NCBI RefSeq assembly: GCF_958295425.1 | Contig: NC_081142.1 | Location: 23,842,969 to 23,906,968 of the forward strand | DNA: 64,000 nucleotides | Reading direction: 5' to 3' | DNA from: Solea solea | Lineage: Eukaryota > Chordata > Actinopteri > Pleuronectiformes > Soleidae | Shown here: piece by piece, positions 61,601 to 64,000 of the stretch | Numbering within the stretch: position 1 is the first letter of the stretch | How the letters are laid out: each line of letters starts with the position of its first letter | Program-made: the position numbers and the translations under genes | Notes under the pieces: model-generated | Databases searched by the model: none | Seen by the model: the letters and a program-made list of their open reading frames with translations, nothing else | Told to the model about the DNA's origin: nothing

Positions 61601-63774
61601 CCCATGTCAAAGCCCAAACGTGTGGTTATTACGGTAATTTCACTCGTGCTGTGGCAGGAATCACCAGAGAGGAGAGAGTGGGGGAAACACCTGTACATAC
61701 GTTTTTACACATTGAGACAAAAACTCAAACATGAATGTTTTGTCTCTCTCTCCTGTGACAGGAAGTCTCACGGCTCTGGTTTGTCAACACTCCATCACAC
61801 CACTGGCTCTGCCGTGTAAACTCATCCTGCCTCATAAAGGTAAACATGGACATGTCGTCATGTCTTCCTTTAATTGTGGACATTTTAAGCTGTTCTCACT
61901 CCCTTTAAAGGTCTTTTTTTTAAAAGTTTTTTTTTTTGCCCCCCTTGACCACCAGGGGGCACCCTAGACTATTTAATTACAAATGTTTTTCTTTTGTTTT
62001 GTGCATGATTTTAAACACAGGCTAGATCATATTATACAAACAGTACTATTCATAGTTACAATGAACGTCTATTGTTTCACTTTTTAGTCGACTGACATTG
62101 TTAAATAACGTCATATAAAATATTTCACAATATTCATACACAAACTCCGTTTAAGGCCCACATTTCTTGCATTATAGAGTGTTTATAGAGTGTCCTATAA
62201 TCTATCAATTAGGTCCCAAACGTCTTGTTTCCTCCAAAGAAAAGATTTATTTGTTAAACAGAGCAAAGAAACCAGAGAAAAAGAAAAAAATCATATTAAT
62301 GAAGCTGAAAAATCTGAAAGACGTCTGTTATTCATTAAAAGAAGCAACATAACTGACAACAGCTTATAAAAATGACTCACAAAACTCAAAAAGTAAAGGA
62401 TGAATGTCAGTGTATGTGGCATTTTAAATACCACACAAGACCATTCTTCTGATTTAAGATTAAATACATTATAAGAGCATAAGAGCATCCTTCATGACGC
62501 TTCATCAGAACTTCAGAGTGGAGAGAGAGAAGCGGTTTTGTGCACTGAAACAACTGTGTGTGTGTTTTCAGACCCAGTGGAGGAGCTGAACGACTCACCT
62601 GCACAAACAGCAACAAACTCAGCAGCTGAACTCCTCAAACAGGGAGCAGGTACAACACAGAACTCCAGTGATGTTTGTATCAGTCGCTCAGTCCAGTTTA
62701 ACTTTCTCTCTGTGTGTGTGTGTGTGTGCAGCGTGTAACGTGTGGTACCTGGGCTCCGTGGAGCTGGAGTCGTTGACGGGACACCAGGCCGTGCAGAAGG
62801 CGACCACGGTGACGCTCTCCACGGACCCGCCGCCGGCCTCCACCGCCGTCCACTTCAAAGTGTCGGCGCAGGGCATCACGCTCACCGACAACCAGAGGAA
62901 GTGAGTCGTCGCTGCCGCACACCTGCACACAAACACGCACAGTGGCAGTGAGGACACTTATATCCAGTGAAAAAATCTATCTTTATTTTCTTTATCATTA
63001 TTTCTGTCATAGTGAACACTCATTTTTTTAGGGATCACGGCGATAAATGAAAGTGGTTTAATATTTCGTCCACTAAAATGAATGTGCATCGCGTCCCAGA
63101 ACACATGTGGAGAGACATTCAAGTGGAGACGTCCTGTCCATCCATAGATCCAAATAATTATGGCAGCAGTCATTTTTACATATTTAGCTTCAAAGAGGTA
63201 AAAACTATCTCATGACTGTTAACACTTTTCTTTTTCGGCTGTTTAGATTTCAGAAATGCAACAAACTATGTTTTTTATATCTATATATAAAACTTTATAC
63301 ATCAATATAGGATCACATTTATTTGGGTGGAGAAAAGACAACAAGGGCTCTTTTAATACTAAATGTTGCAGAGCCCTGACCCCTGACCCCTGACCTTGAC
63401 TCTTACCCATCACAATTAAACACTAAACTAGGTCTTAACCCATGAACAGCCAATTTAGTTTTGTATTTTCAATATTTTGTAAGCACTTCTTGCACATCCA
63501 TCGTTTAAAGTGTTCTGCTGTTATATTTAAATATTAAATATCTGCTCACGACTCTGCTGCTGCTGTAACAAGTGAAACTCCCCCCTGTGTGGGATCAATA
63601 AAGCCAAAGAGAATCCAAACTTAATGAGGAAAAGCCTAAATATCTTCACTTCCTGTGGCTGATGAGTCAGTGTGTGATTCTCTGTGTCTGTGTGTGATTG
63701 TGCAGGTTGTTCTTCAGGAGACACTACGCCGTCAACACGGTCATATTCTGTTCTCTGGACCCACAGGGCAGGAA
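15906..63774 (+). CDS. tns3: tns3, tensin-3 (nearly complete, partial at right edge)
   Basis: Twenty-four exons with GT-AG borders and consistent phases give 1,174 codons plus 2 nt. Order: PTEN-like phosphatase region (about 1-175, signature HCRGGKGR at 106-113), C2 (about 180-310), disordered Ser/Pro-rich middle with [10 protein letters not shown] (467-476) and the helix [15 protein letters not shown] (586-600), SH2 (about 955-1065, FIVRDS Arg983), and the first part of the PTB (from about 1096). Start [29 protein letters not shown] and [10 protein letters not shown] match TNS3 better than TNS1, TNS2 or TNS4. Tensins link integrin tails (PTB) to actin and phosphotyrosine signalling (SH2) at fibrillar adhesions. 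The ATG at 15906 has G at -3 and G at +4. The middle is shorter than in human TNS3 (1,445 aa). Teleosts can carry two tns3 copies; which one this is cannot be told. Confidence 0.93.
16770..16820 (+). CDS. tns3: tns3 coding exon 2
   Basis: A 51-bp exon coding residues 51-67 ([17 protein letters not shown]), phase 0 at both ends. It matches the NLSEKRYDLTKLNPK segment of human TNS3. The acceptor is CTTCTTCAG and the donor is AAG|GTAAAG. Confidence 0.88.
17010..17410 (-). mobile_element. LINE fragment (RT C-terminal end and 3' region), antisense in intron 2
   Basis: On the minus strand, [27 protein letters not shown] and [20 protein letters not shown] resemble the C-terminal end of fish L2/Rex-like reverse transcriptase ORFs. 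Adjacent plus-strand text, including a GAAGCCAGTGGAGGGAGGAC word, is also typical of fish non-LTR repeats. It is a decayed fragment with no intact ORF. The clade is not certain. Confidence 0.6.
17489..17611 (+). CDS. tns3: tns3 coding exon 3 (active-site Cys loop begins)
   Basis: Residues 68-108, phase 0 at both ends. The exon encodes [18 protein letters not shown] to [10 protein letters not shown]. It ends within the phosphatase signature, with His106-Cys107-Arg108 at its 3' edge. The WPD-like position reads GWMD. The acceptor follows a GT microsatellite (TGTGTCAG). Confidence 0.93.
17739..17803 (+). CDS. tns3: tns3 coding exon 4 (signature loop completed)
   Basis: A 65-bp exon coding residues 109-129 plus 2 nt: [21 protein letters not shown]. 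With exon 3 this completes HCRGGKGR, a full C-x5-R signature. The donor is CCAG|GTAACA. Confidence 0.93.
18530..18745 (-). repeat. Microsatellite-associated dispersed repeat, copy 1
   Basis: GGAGACCAAAACCTGGTC and GGTTATGGTTAAGGTT, followed by AGAATAGCTCC and a GT tract, match copies at 23.7, 28.8, 50.6, 55.7 and 57.6 kb. This copy is in reverse orientation relative to those at 55.7 and 57.6 kb. Confidence 0.6.
19552..19635 (+). CDS. tns3: tns3 coding exon 5
   Basis: Residues 130-157 with split codons at both ends. The exon encodes [18 protein letters not shown], then [10 protein letters not shown], which matches the tensin SADQALDRFAMKKFYDDK region at the end of the phosphatase-like domain. 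The donor is AACG|GTAAGG. Confidence 0.93.
19820..20090 (-). mobile_element. V-SINE (DANA/Mermaid-like), decayed copy
   Basis: Read on the minus strand it shows CAGCAAGATGGT, then CCCTTTCTGTGTGG, CCACAGTCCAAAAA, GGTGTGAATGTGAGAG and TGCGATGGACTTGCAACC. This is the usual order of a teleost V-SINE, with a tRNA-derived head, conserved core and tail. The insertion ends about 50 bp before tns3 exon 6. Confidence 0.7.
20139..20251 (+). CDS. tns3: tns3 coding exon 6
   Basis: Residues 158-195. The exon encodes [20 protein letters not shown], then [15 protein letters not shown], the start of the C2 domain (human YVQFLSGLLSG and LFLHFVILHG). The acceptor is GTTCTCAG and the donor is GGAG|GTAGGC. Confidence 0.92.
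20868..21265. repeat. Local tandem duplication around two ATCT microsatellites
   Basis: A TGCCAGGACAACTTTAAAAA ... GTCGAACA segment occurs at about 20870 and 21113. Each copy leads to an ATCT array (20997-21052 and 21151-21238), then CTGCTAG and a TCTAAATCACAAAGCCGTCA segment. The second copy lacks about 80 bp between the unique segment and the array. A TA tract lies just upstream at 20700-20775. Confidence 0.85.
21306..21366 (+). CDS. tns3: tns3 coding exon 7
   Basis: A 61-bp exon, residues 196-215, coding [19 protein letters not shown], the C2-domain segment matching [20 protein letters not shown] of human TNS3. The donor is GTTTA|GTAAGA and the acceptor is CCTCTCAG. Confidence 0.92.
21472..21547 (+). 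CDS. tns3: tns3 coding exon 8
   Basis: Residues 216-241, coding [18 protein letters not shown], then QLLKGDIM. The PAQLLKGD motif is a tensin C2 hallmark. It leaves in phase 0 at CATG|GTGAGT. Confidence 0.93.
21817..21946 (+). CDS. tns3: tns3 coding exon 9
   Basis: Residues 242-284, coding [20 protein letters not shown], then [19 protein letters not shown]. It matches the [22 protein letters not shown] segment of the C2 domain. It leaves in phase 1 at AAAG|GTAACT. Confidence 0.93.
22096..22803 (+). repeat. Intronic minisatellite, unit about 41-42 bp, about 17 copies
   Basis: The unit reads TTTCAGCTTCTTAAATGTGA, then ATATTTTCTACTTTCTGTCA. Copies differ by CTT/CTC and GTG/GTT substitutions and by T-run length. 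Every unit contains a pyrimidine-rich stretch ending in TTTCAG, resembling a vertebrate 3' splice site. It lies between tns3 exons 9 and 10. Confidence 0.92.
23077..23144 (+). repeat. CT microsatellite upstream of exon 10
   Basis: CTCTCT repeats interrupted by GT steps end about 15 bp before the exon 10 acceptor, extending its polypyrimidine tract. Confidence 0.9.
23160..23225 (+). CDS. tns3: tns3 coding exon 10
   Basis: A 66-bp exon, residues 285-306, coding [20 protein letters not shown] and IT. It matches DRFPDYGKIELVFSATPEKI, the last C2 strand. The acceptor is CATTCCAG and the donor is ACAG|GTAGAC. Confidence 0.93.
23698..23920 (+). repeat. Microsatellite-associated dispersed repeat, copy 2
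   Basis: A CA tract (23698-23735) is followed by CACAGCTATTCTTCTGTG, a TTAACTTT region, then GGACCAGGTTTTGGTCTCCA, TGAGGACTACTGGTCCTGAC and another CA tract. The module order is the same as at 55.7 and 57.6 kb. Confidence 0.65.
24095..24693 (+). repeat. CTCTGTGTCTC minisatellite abutting exon 11
   Basis: About 600 bp of CACCTCTGTGTCTCTCCTCC-type units, pyrimidine-rich on the plus strand. It ends only about 6 bp before the AG of the exon 11 acceptor. Long ORFs on both strands here are by-products of the repeat. Confidence 0.93.
24700..24804 (+). CDS. tns3: tns3 coding exon 11
   Basis: Residues 307-341, coding [20 protein letters not shown], then [15 protein letters not shown]. It matches VDYNTTDPLIRWDSYENLS after the C2 domain. 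The acceptor is TTCGCAG at the end of the minisatellite and the donor is AAAG|GTAAAG. Confidence 0.92.
25818..25847 (+). repeat. CAG triplet repeat, 10 units
   Basis: Uninterrupted CAG x10 in tns3 intron 11, followed by CAGACCTGGACCTGGACCT and a CA tract. It is not part of a recognised exon. Confidence 0.95.
27384..27451 (+). repeat. Long GT dinucleotide repeat
   Basis: About 33 GT units with one CG interruption. Sequence immediately upstream (CAATAGCTGTGTG after GGAAGTCAGCGCAG) matches the end of the reverse-oriented microsatellite-associated repeat. Confidence 0.93.
27578..27602 (+). repeat. Homopolymer run of 25 G
   Basis: An uninterrupted run of 25 G is followed by G-rich GGTGGTCGGTGGGTGG and further G-runs to about 27800. 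It has strong G-quadruplex potential on the plus strand. Confidence 0.9.
28050..28092 (+). other. Possible non-coding exon (cryptic or alternative)
   Basis: A very long C/T-rich tract (27900-28040) ends CGTCTGCAG, and 43 bp later AAA|GTAAGC offers a donor. The interval has stops in frame, so it could only be untranslated. An alternative tns3 transcript could splice from here to the large exon at 29715. This is a splice-site inference only. Confidence 0.2.
28720..28940 (+). repeat. Microsatellite-associated dispersed repeat, copy 3
   Basis: CA tracts flank AACCTTAACCAGTTAAAACC and GACCAGGTTTTTGGTCTCCA, TAAGGACTACTGG. The sequence matches the modules seen at 23.7, 55.7 and 57.6 kb. Confidence 0.6.
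29130..29400 (-). mobile_element. V-SINE (DANA/Mermaid-like)
   Basis: On the minus strand it reads GGTGTAGTGGTGAGCACTCT (degenerate A box), GGGCCTTTCTGCATGGAGG, ATGTTCTCCCCGTG, a GT tract, GGTTCTCCGGCTTCCTCCCA, ACAGTCCAAAACAT and GATGGACTGGGGAATTGTCC. This is the full order of a teleost V-SINE. The inner microsatellite lies within the core. Confidence 0.8.
29715..30581 (+). CDS. tns3: tns3 coding exon 12 (large middle exon)
   Basis: An 867-bp exon, residues 342-630, encoding the disordered linker. It opens [20 protein letters not shown], matching DGSLYAKVRKK. It carries [24 protein letters not shown] (467-476), [25 protein letters not shown] and [15 protein letters not shown] followed by VPVPTH (586-606). 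The last matches SIEQLNRLILELDPTFEPIP of human TNS3, which I recall as the talin-binding helix region. The donor is TCAG|GTAAGA and the acceptor is TTTCGCAG. Confidence 0.94.
31110..31530 (+). repeat. Older dispersed repeat with CGCCTTAGGGGGCG motif
   Basis: The segment GCTCCATCCACGTTGCGCCT, then TAGGGGGCGCTATAGAG, recurs at 31842-31882 (GCTCCATCCATGTTTCGCCT, then TAGGGGGCGATATAGAG). Such sequences, with CTTCCTGTTTTTAGG downstream, are common in fish genomes. The second start is interrupted by the SINE at 31896. The class is not assigned. Confidence 0.55.
31570..31836 (+). mobile_element. tRNA-derived SINE
   Basis: The head reads TAGCTCAGTGGTAGAGT (A box) and GGTTCGATTCCC (B box). It is followed by CCTTGGGAAAGACACTTAAC, a body with GGGTGAATGGGTGAATGG, and a tail AAAAGTGCTATATTAATACA, then TTTACCATTT, typical of fish SINEs that share a LINE 3' tail. 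The acceptor-stem pairing of a real tRNA is absent, so this is not a tRNA gene. Confidence 0.85.
31896..32110 (+). mobile_element. Second tRNA-derived SINE, different family
   Basis: The head GGGCAGCCCGTGGCCAAGTG has A-box character and GCCGGTTCAAGTCC is the B box. The body has TACCCCTGAGCAAGGTACCC and CCCCATTGCTCCCCGGGCGC. The tail is GGATGGGTCAAATGCAGAGA, AATAATTTCCC and GGGGATTAATTAAGTA. It sits inside the second copy of the older GCCTTAGGGGGCG repeat. Confidence 0.85.
32566..33213. mobile_element. hAT-type non-autonomous DNA transposon
   Basis: The ends are CAGGGGTTTGCAACC and, inverted, CAGGGGTCGGCAACC. They are flanked by 8-bp direct repeats CAATAGCT / CACTAGCC (6 of 8 identical). The 8-bp duplication and CAGGGGT...CAACC termini are typical of hAT elements. 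The sub-terminal region carries CGGCTCTGGAGCCACATGTG. No transposase ORF remains across 648 bp. Confidence 0.82.
36345..36716 (+). mobile_element. Dispersed teleost repeat (GGACAAAAGTATTCGGAC family), copy 1
   Basis: It begins TTTTTGGACAAAAGTATTCG, continues GCAGCTATAACAGATTTTCC, GAATTTGTGTCCATTCATTC, GAGGTCAGGCACTGATG, GGTCAGGGCTCTGTGC and ends AAAGGGGACCTTCCTCAAAC. The same order occurs at 44.9 kb. It is a common repeat in fish genomes, probably a DNA transposon derivative. The exact superfamily is not recalled. Confidence 0.7.
36718..36815 (+). mobile_element. V-SINE head fragment
   Basis: GTGTAGTGGTTAGCACGCTT (A box), GGGTTCGAGCCCC (B box), then CTTTCTGCATGGAGTTTGCA and TGTTCTCTTTGCA. 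This is the tRNA-derived head and core of the same V-SINE family found at 20.0 and 29.2 kb, truncated after the core. It directly follows the repeat ending at 36716. Confidence 0.75.
38062..38198 (+). CDS. tns3: tns3 coding exon 13
   Basis: Residues 631-676. It encodes [20 protein letters not shown], then [20 protein letters not shown] and SFSQTQ, part of the disordered linker. It enters in phase 1 and leaves in phase 0. The acceptor is CCTGGTCAG and the donor is TCAG|GTAAAA. Sequence conservation is low, so the call rests on splice sites, phase and an open frame. Confidence 0.8.
39405..39601. repeat. Foldback repeat with GCCAG...CTGGC ends
   Basis: The inner ends GCCAGAGGTAAAACTTA and, inverted, GCCAGAAAAAAAAAAGACGT then AAAACTTAGCC are related. 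The interior is TCATAATTATGACTTTTTAT-type sequence. The same repeat, with the shared flank GGAAGCCCATTTCT, is at 1629-1738 in a phlpp1 intron. Both look like copies of one miniature element. Confidence 0.6.
40247..40355 (+). CDS. tns3: tns3 coding exon 14
   Basis: Residues 677-712, coding [20 protein letters not shown], then [16 protein letters not shown]. [12 protein letters not shown] is shared with human TNS3 and helps separate it from TNS1. The donor CTACA|GTAAGA has the Tyr codon just before the phase-1 split. Confidence 0.9.
40444..40512 (+). CDS. tns3: tns3 coding exon 15
   Basis: A 69-bp exon, residues 713-735, coding [20 protein letters not shown], then WTQ. It lies only 88 bp after exon 14 and keeps phase. 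It leaves in phase 1 (CAAG|GTACAC) into a 16.8-kb intron. Conservation with the human protein is weak. Confidence 0.78.
40640..41402 (+). repeat. CA-rich higher-order array with AAGCTCAC words
   Basis: A composite array whose units join ACACACATACAAGCTCACAC, AGACACACACACATGCACAT and ATATACACACAC. CAAGCTCAC recurs about 12 times at spacings of roughly 30-110 bp. It begins about 130 bp after tns3 exon 15. The long THTHTH/CVCVCV ORFs across it are repeat artefacts. Confidence 0.92.
42522..42651 (-). pseudogene. Trihelix/Myb-SANT-like ORF fragment (tentative)
   Basis: From an ATG at 42651 the minus strand encodes [20 protein letters not shown], then [18 protein letters not shown]. The spacing W..EET..LL..W......F..........WEEL resembles the Myb/SANT-like trihelix DNA-binding domain found in Harbinger transposon partners and MSANTD proteins. 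Only the first helices are present and a possible donor, CTAAA|GTAATC, follows. It may be a transposon-derived fragment, an exon of an unrecognised nested gene, or chance. Confidence 0.4.
43226..43306. repeat. TA-rich microsatellite
   Basis: TATATA repeats broken by TATGTGTATACATATATATG steps, with cruciform potential, in tns3 intron 15. Confidence 0.85.
44390..44880 (-). mobile_element. RTE-type LINE remnant (C-terminal ORF end and 3' end)
   Basis: On the minus strand, [32 protein letters not shown] and [20 protein letters not shown] match the characteristic C-terminal end of RTE-clade reverse-transcriptase ORFs (usually [38 protein letters not shown]). The 3' end carries the GGGGTCACCACAGCGCATCA word typical of these fish elements. 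It is 5'-truncated and lacks the FGHVQRR segment. It is not functional. Confidence 0.85.
44937..45245 (+). mobile_element. Dispersed teleost repeat, copy 2
   Basis: It shares TTGCAGCTATAACAGCCTCC, GAATTTGTGTCCATTCCTTC, GCATTTATGAGGTCAGGCAC and GAGGTCAGGGCTCTTCCAGT with the copy at 36345-36716. It is internally deleted relative to that copy. Confidence 0.7.
46074..46127 (+). repeat. GA microsatellite
   Basis: About 25 GA units with GG interruptions, about 150 bp upstream of the candidate alternative tns3 start codon at 46276. Confidence 0.9.
46276..46291 (+). CDS. tns3: Candidate alternative tns3 first coding exon (short isoform)
   Basis: ATG ACT GCG TCT CTG G followed by a strong donor GTATGT leaves in phase 1, exactly what the exon at 57340 needs, giving MTASL joined to [14 protein letters not shown]. 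The upstream 400 bp is GA-rich and open. Such a transcript would lack the phosphatase and C2 regions but keep SH2 and PTB. The call rests on phase and donor strength only; conservation and transcripts are unseen. Confidence 0.35.
49247..49302 (+). other. Possible 56-nt alternative or cryptic exon
   Basis: A long TTC-rich tract ends TCGTTGCAG and 56 nt later GCT|GTGAGT is a near-consensus donor. From the 46291 donor it is open ([19 protein letters not shown]), but 56 nt shifts the frame of exon 16 and would meet TGA after nine codons. It could belong to a 5' UTR, with translation then starting at the in-frame ATG of MNHSGG in exon 16. Confidence 0.25.
49900..50110 (+). repeat. Dispersed repeat related to the palindromic element at 57.9 kb
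   Basis: ACCAACGTCCATTGAGAAAA, TCTGTGTTTTTAGCTCACAG and GGACACAACATCTGCAGGTC match the inverted right arm of the repeat at 57888-58121. Confidence 0.6.
50500..50755 (-). repeat. Microsatellite-associated dispersed repeat, copy 4 (reverse)
   Basis: TAGGACATTTTCTTGCACAA, GGAGACCAAAACCAGGTCCT, GAATGGAAGTCAGTGC and GAAGAATAGCTGTGTG are the reverse complement of the modules at 55.7 and 57.6 kb. It ends in a GT tract. Confidence 0.7.
50821..50857 (+). repeat. GT microsatellite
   Basis: An uninterrupted run of about 18 GT units in tns3 intron 15. Confidence 0.95.
51318..51334 (+). repeat. Homopolymer run of 17 G
   Basis: 17 consecutive G after GAGACTA, in tns3 intron 15. Confidence 0.9.
53530..53825 (+). 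mobile_element. Non-LTR retrotransposon 3' tail (LINE-derived)
   Basis: GAGTCTGGTTCTGTCAGAG, GTTAAAAGGGAGTTTTTTCT, CTCCACTGATGCCTAGTG, TGTTGGGTTTCTCTG and GGGCCTTGAGATAATGTATG, ending in AAATTAAATTTAATTG, is the usual order of a widespread fish LINE 3' untranslated tail. No ORF is attached. The clade is not certain. Confidence 0.65.
54452..55202. mobile_element. TIR element carrying an internal minisatellite of about 43 bp
   Basis: The left end TACGGA and, 12 nt later than expected, GTCCCCAGACAT pairs with the right end, whose inverted sequence is TACGGAGCCCCAGACAT. GTTTAG directly repeats outside both ends (54446-54451, 55203-55208). The interior is a degenerate tandem array of GGGAACAAATTAGTATTTTG, TGCGCACATTTTACCTATTT units. 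No coding capacity. The superfamily is unassigned. Confidence 0.65.
55640..56140 (+). repeat. Microsatellite-associated dispersed repeat, copy 5
   Basis: A CA tract, TTCACACAGCTGTTCTTCTG, TTGACTTCCATTCATTTGGA, CCTAACCTTAACCATAACCA, then GGTTTTGGTCTCCATGAGG, TTGACTGGTCCTGACAAGGT and CCAGAAAATGTCCTAAAATA with CA again. An inserted stretch (about 55810-56040) separates the two halves. Confidence 0.75.
57340..57496 (+). CDS. tns3: tns3 coding exon 16
   Basis: Residues 736-787, coding [37 protein letters not shown] and [15 protein letters not shown]. It enters in phase 1 and leaves in phase 2 (ACAG|GTACAG). It lies in the disordered linker, Ser-rich. The internal ATG (MNHSGG) could start a short isoform. 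Confidence 0.87.
57590..57810 (+). repeat. Microsatellite-associated dispersed repeat, copy 6
   Basis: A CA tract, GTGCAGCTATTCTTTTTAGG, ATTGACTTCCATTAATTTGG, GGGACCAGGTTTTGATCTCA, ATGAGGACTACTGGTCCTGA and TGCCAGAAAATGTCCC. This is a compact, full-order copy of the family. Confidence 0.75.
57888..58121. repeat. Palindromic (foldback) repeat
   Basis: The left arm ACACCAAAGTCCATGAAGAA is complementary to the right arm, whose inverse reads CCACCAAAGTCCATAGAGAA, then AATCTCTGTTTTTAGGTCAC. The arms are about 75 bp and imperfect. A single-arm relative is at 49.9-50.1 kb. Confidence 0.65.
58312..58766 (+). CDS. tns3: tns3 coding exon 17
   Basis: A 455-bp exon, residues 788-939, Pro/Ser/Gly-rich linker before SH2. 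It has [53 protein letters not shown] and [20 protein letters not shown]. The last matches the [18 protein letters not shown] of TNS3. The acceptor is CTCTGCAG and the donor is GCAG|GTACAA. Confidence 0.93.
59583..59603 (-). promoter_or_regulatory. CTCF-like motif
   Basis: The minus strand reads TAGCCACCAGGGGGCAAC, close to the CTCF core CCACCAGGGGGCGC. It lies in tns3 intron 17. Motif only; occupancy is unknown. Confidence 0.4.
59617..59656. repeat. Perfect 16-bp hairpin with 8-nt loop and T-run
   Basis: ACTTTTCTAGGTTGTC (59617-59632) pairs perfectly with 59641-59656 across the loop CTCAGCCA, followed by a run of T. It lies in tns3 intron 17. Confidence 0.75.
60156..60239 (+). CDS. tns3: tns3 coding exon 18 (SH2 start)
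   Basis: Residues 940-967, coding [20 protein letters not shown], then KPDISRDQ, phase 1 in and out. [18 protein letters not shown] is a near-invariant tensin SH2 opening. The acceptor is TCACGCAG. Confidence 0.95.
60307..60438 (+). CDS. tns3: tns3 coding exon 19 (SH2 core, FLVR Arg)
   Basis: Residues 968-1011, coding [40 protein letters not shown] and QSKK. Arg983 in FIVRDS is the phosphotyrosine-binding arginine. The segment is almost identical to human TNS3. The acceptor is only about 67 bp after exon 18. Confidence 0.96.
60536..60631 (+). CDS. tns3: tns3 coding exon 20 (SH2)
   Basis: Residues 1012-1043, coding [20 protein letters not shown] and [12 protein letters not shown]. It matches [19 protein letters not shown] of TNS3. 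Phase 1 in and out. Confidence 0.96.
61453..61470 (-). promoter_or_regulatory. CTCF-like motif (weaker)
   Basis: The minus strand reads GACCACTAGATGGTGGC, similar to the CCACTAGATGGC form of the CTCF motif. Motif only. Confidence 0.3.
61762..61839 (+). CDS. tns3: tns3 coding exon 21 (SH2 end)
   Basis: Residues 1044-1069, coding [20 protein letters not shown] and LILPHK, the last SH2 helix and strand. Near-identical to TNS3. Phase 1 in and out. Confidence 0.95.
61946..61965 (+). promoter_or_regulatory. CTCF-like motif
   Basis: TGACCACCAGGGGGCACCCT is close to the CTCF core consensus, in tns3 intron 21. Its orientation is opposite to the motif at 59.6 kb. Confidence 0.45.
62572..62649 (+). 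CDS. tns3: tns3 coding exon 22 (SH2-PTB linker)
   Basis: Residues 1070-1095, coding [20 protein letters not shown], then LLKQGA. It matches DPLEEIAESSPQTAANSAAE of TNS3. Phase 1 in and out. Confidence 0.95.
62732..62900 (+). CDS. tns3: tns3 coding exon 23 (PTB start)
   Basis: Residues 1096-1151, coding [40 protein letters not shown] and [16 protein letters not shown]. This is the first half of the PTB domain that binds integrin beta NPxY tails. The donor is GGAA|GTGAGT. GT repeats abut the acceptor. Confidence 0.96.
63706..63774 (+). CDS. tns3: tns3 coding exon 24 (PTB middle; last in window)
   Basis: Residues 1152-1174 plus 2 nt, coding [20 protein letters not shown] and QGR. It matches [23 protein letters not shown]. 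The donor is GGAA|GTGAGT. The following exon, expected to begin with the Trp of KW(I/M)K, is not in the window. Confidence 0.95.
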
Positions 63775-64000
63775 GTGAGTTCTCTGCGACTTTGTTTTAT
63801 TTCTACTGACGTCATTCTCACGCTGCTGCACGGCAACACGAGGAAACAATCCTCTAATGAAGTGTTTCCACCGGCTCGCCACGACAAAGTTATGTTTCCA
63901 CTGGCATAGTATCTGGTACCTGGTCTGAGGTTCAAAGTGAGCTGAGCTGATACTTTGTCACAGGAAGAGACGTCTGACACAAGAATCAAGTAAACTGTAG

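Noticed and set aside
63965..64000. Next tns3 exon at the right edge after TTTGTCACAG
   Set aside because: In phase it would read KRRLTQESSKL and stop, without the conserved KW(I/M)K and PTB sequence. The true exon should lie beyond the window.

Overview
The window is intron-rich vertebrate genomic DNA, most likely from a teleost fish (probably a percomorph; species not determinable from the sequence alone). The grounds are GT-AG spliced exons with vertebrate protein families, dense CA/GT, GA/CT and ATCT microsatellites, and fish-type repeats (DANA/Mermaid-like V-SINEs, RTE and L2-like LINE fragments, hAT miniature transposons). No bacterial operon, CRISPR array, rRNA or functional tRNA gene was seen.

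Two genes lie head to head. On the minus strand, bases 18-9414 hold the 5' part of phlpp1, the PH-domain leucine-rich-repeat protein phosphatase that dephosphorylates AKT and PKC. Four coding exons are visible: the long N-terminal exon, two exons spanning the PH domain, and the first LRR exon. The rest of the LRRs and the PP2C phosphatase domain lie beyond the left edge. On the plus strand, bases 15906-63774 hold almost all of a tensin, best matched to tensin-3 (tns3). It has 24 coding exons with consistent splice phases, 3,524 coding nt (1,174 codons plus 2 nt): PTEN-like phosphatase and C2 regions, a long disordered middle, an SH2 domain and the start of the C-terminal PTB domain. The last PTB exons lie beyond the right edge.

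Layout: 1-9.4 kb is phlpp1, including an intron of about 5.1 kb. 9.4-15.9 kb is the divergent intergenic region, with simple repeats, a possible non-coding tns3 first exon near 11.65 kb and a small foldback element at 15.49-15.71 kb. 15.9-24.8 kb holds the phosphatase/C2 exons with two large minisatellites in introns. 24.8-30.6 kb is an intron and the large middle exon. 30.6-57.3 kb is mostly intronic and repeat-rich (nested SINEs, a hAT element, CA megarepeat, RTE LINE remnant, a TIR element with an internal tandem array) with three small exons and a candidate internal promoter and alternative first exon at 46.28 kb. 57.3-63.8 kb is the SH2/PTB end of tns3.

Both genes act in adhesion, growth and PI3K/AKT signalling, but nothing in the sequence shows co-regulation. 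I did not find a convincing new biological system. The most worthwhile leads are the phase-compatible internal tns3 start exon, an intronic array of about 17 tandem 3'-splice-site mimics, two TIR/foldback elements with apparent target-site duplications, and an isolated trihelix/Myb-like ORF on the opposite strand of a tns3 intron.
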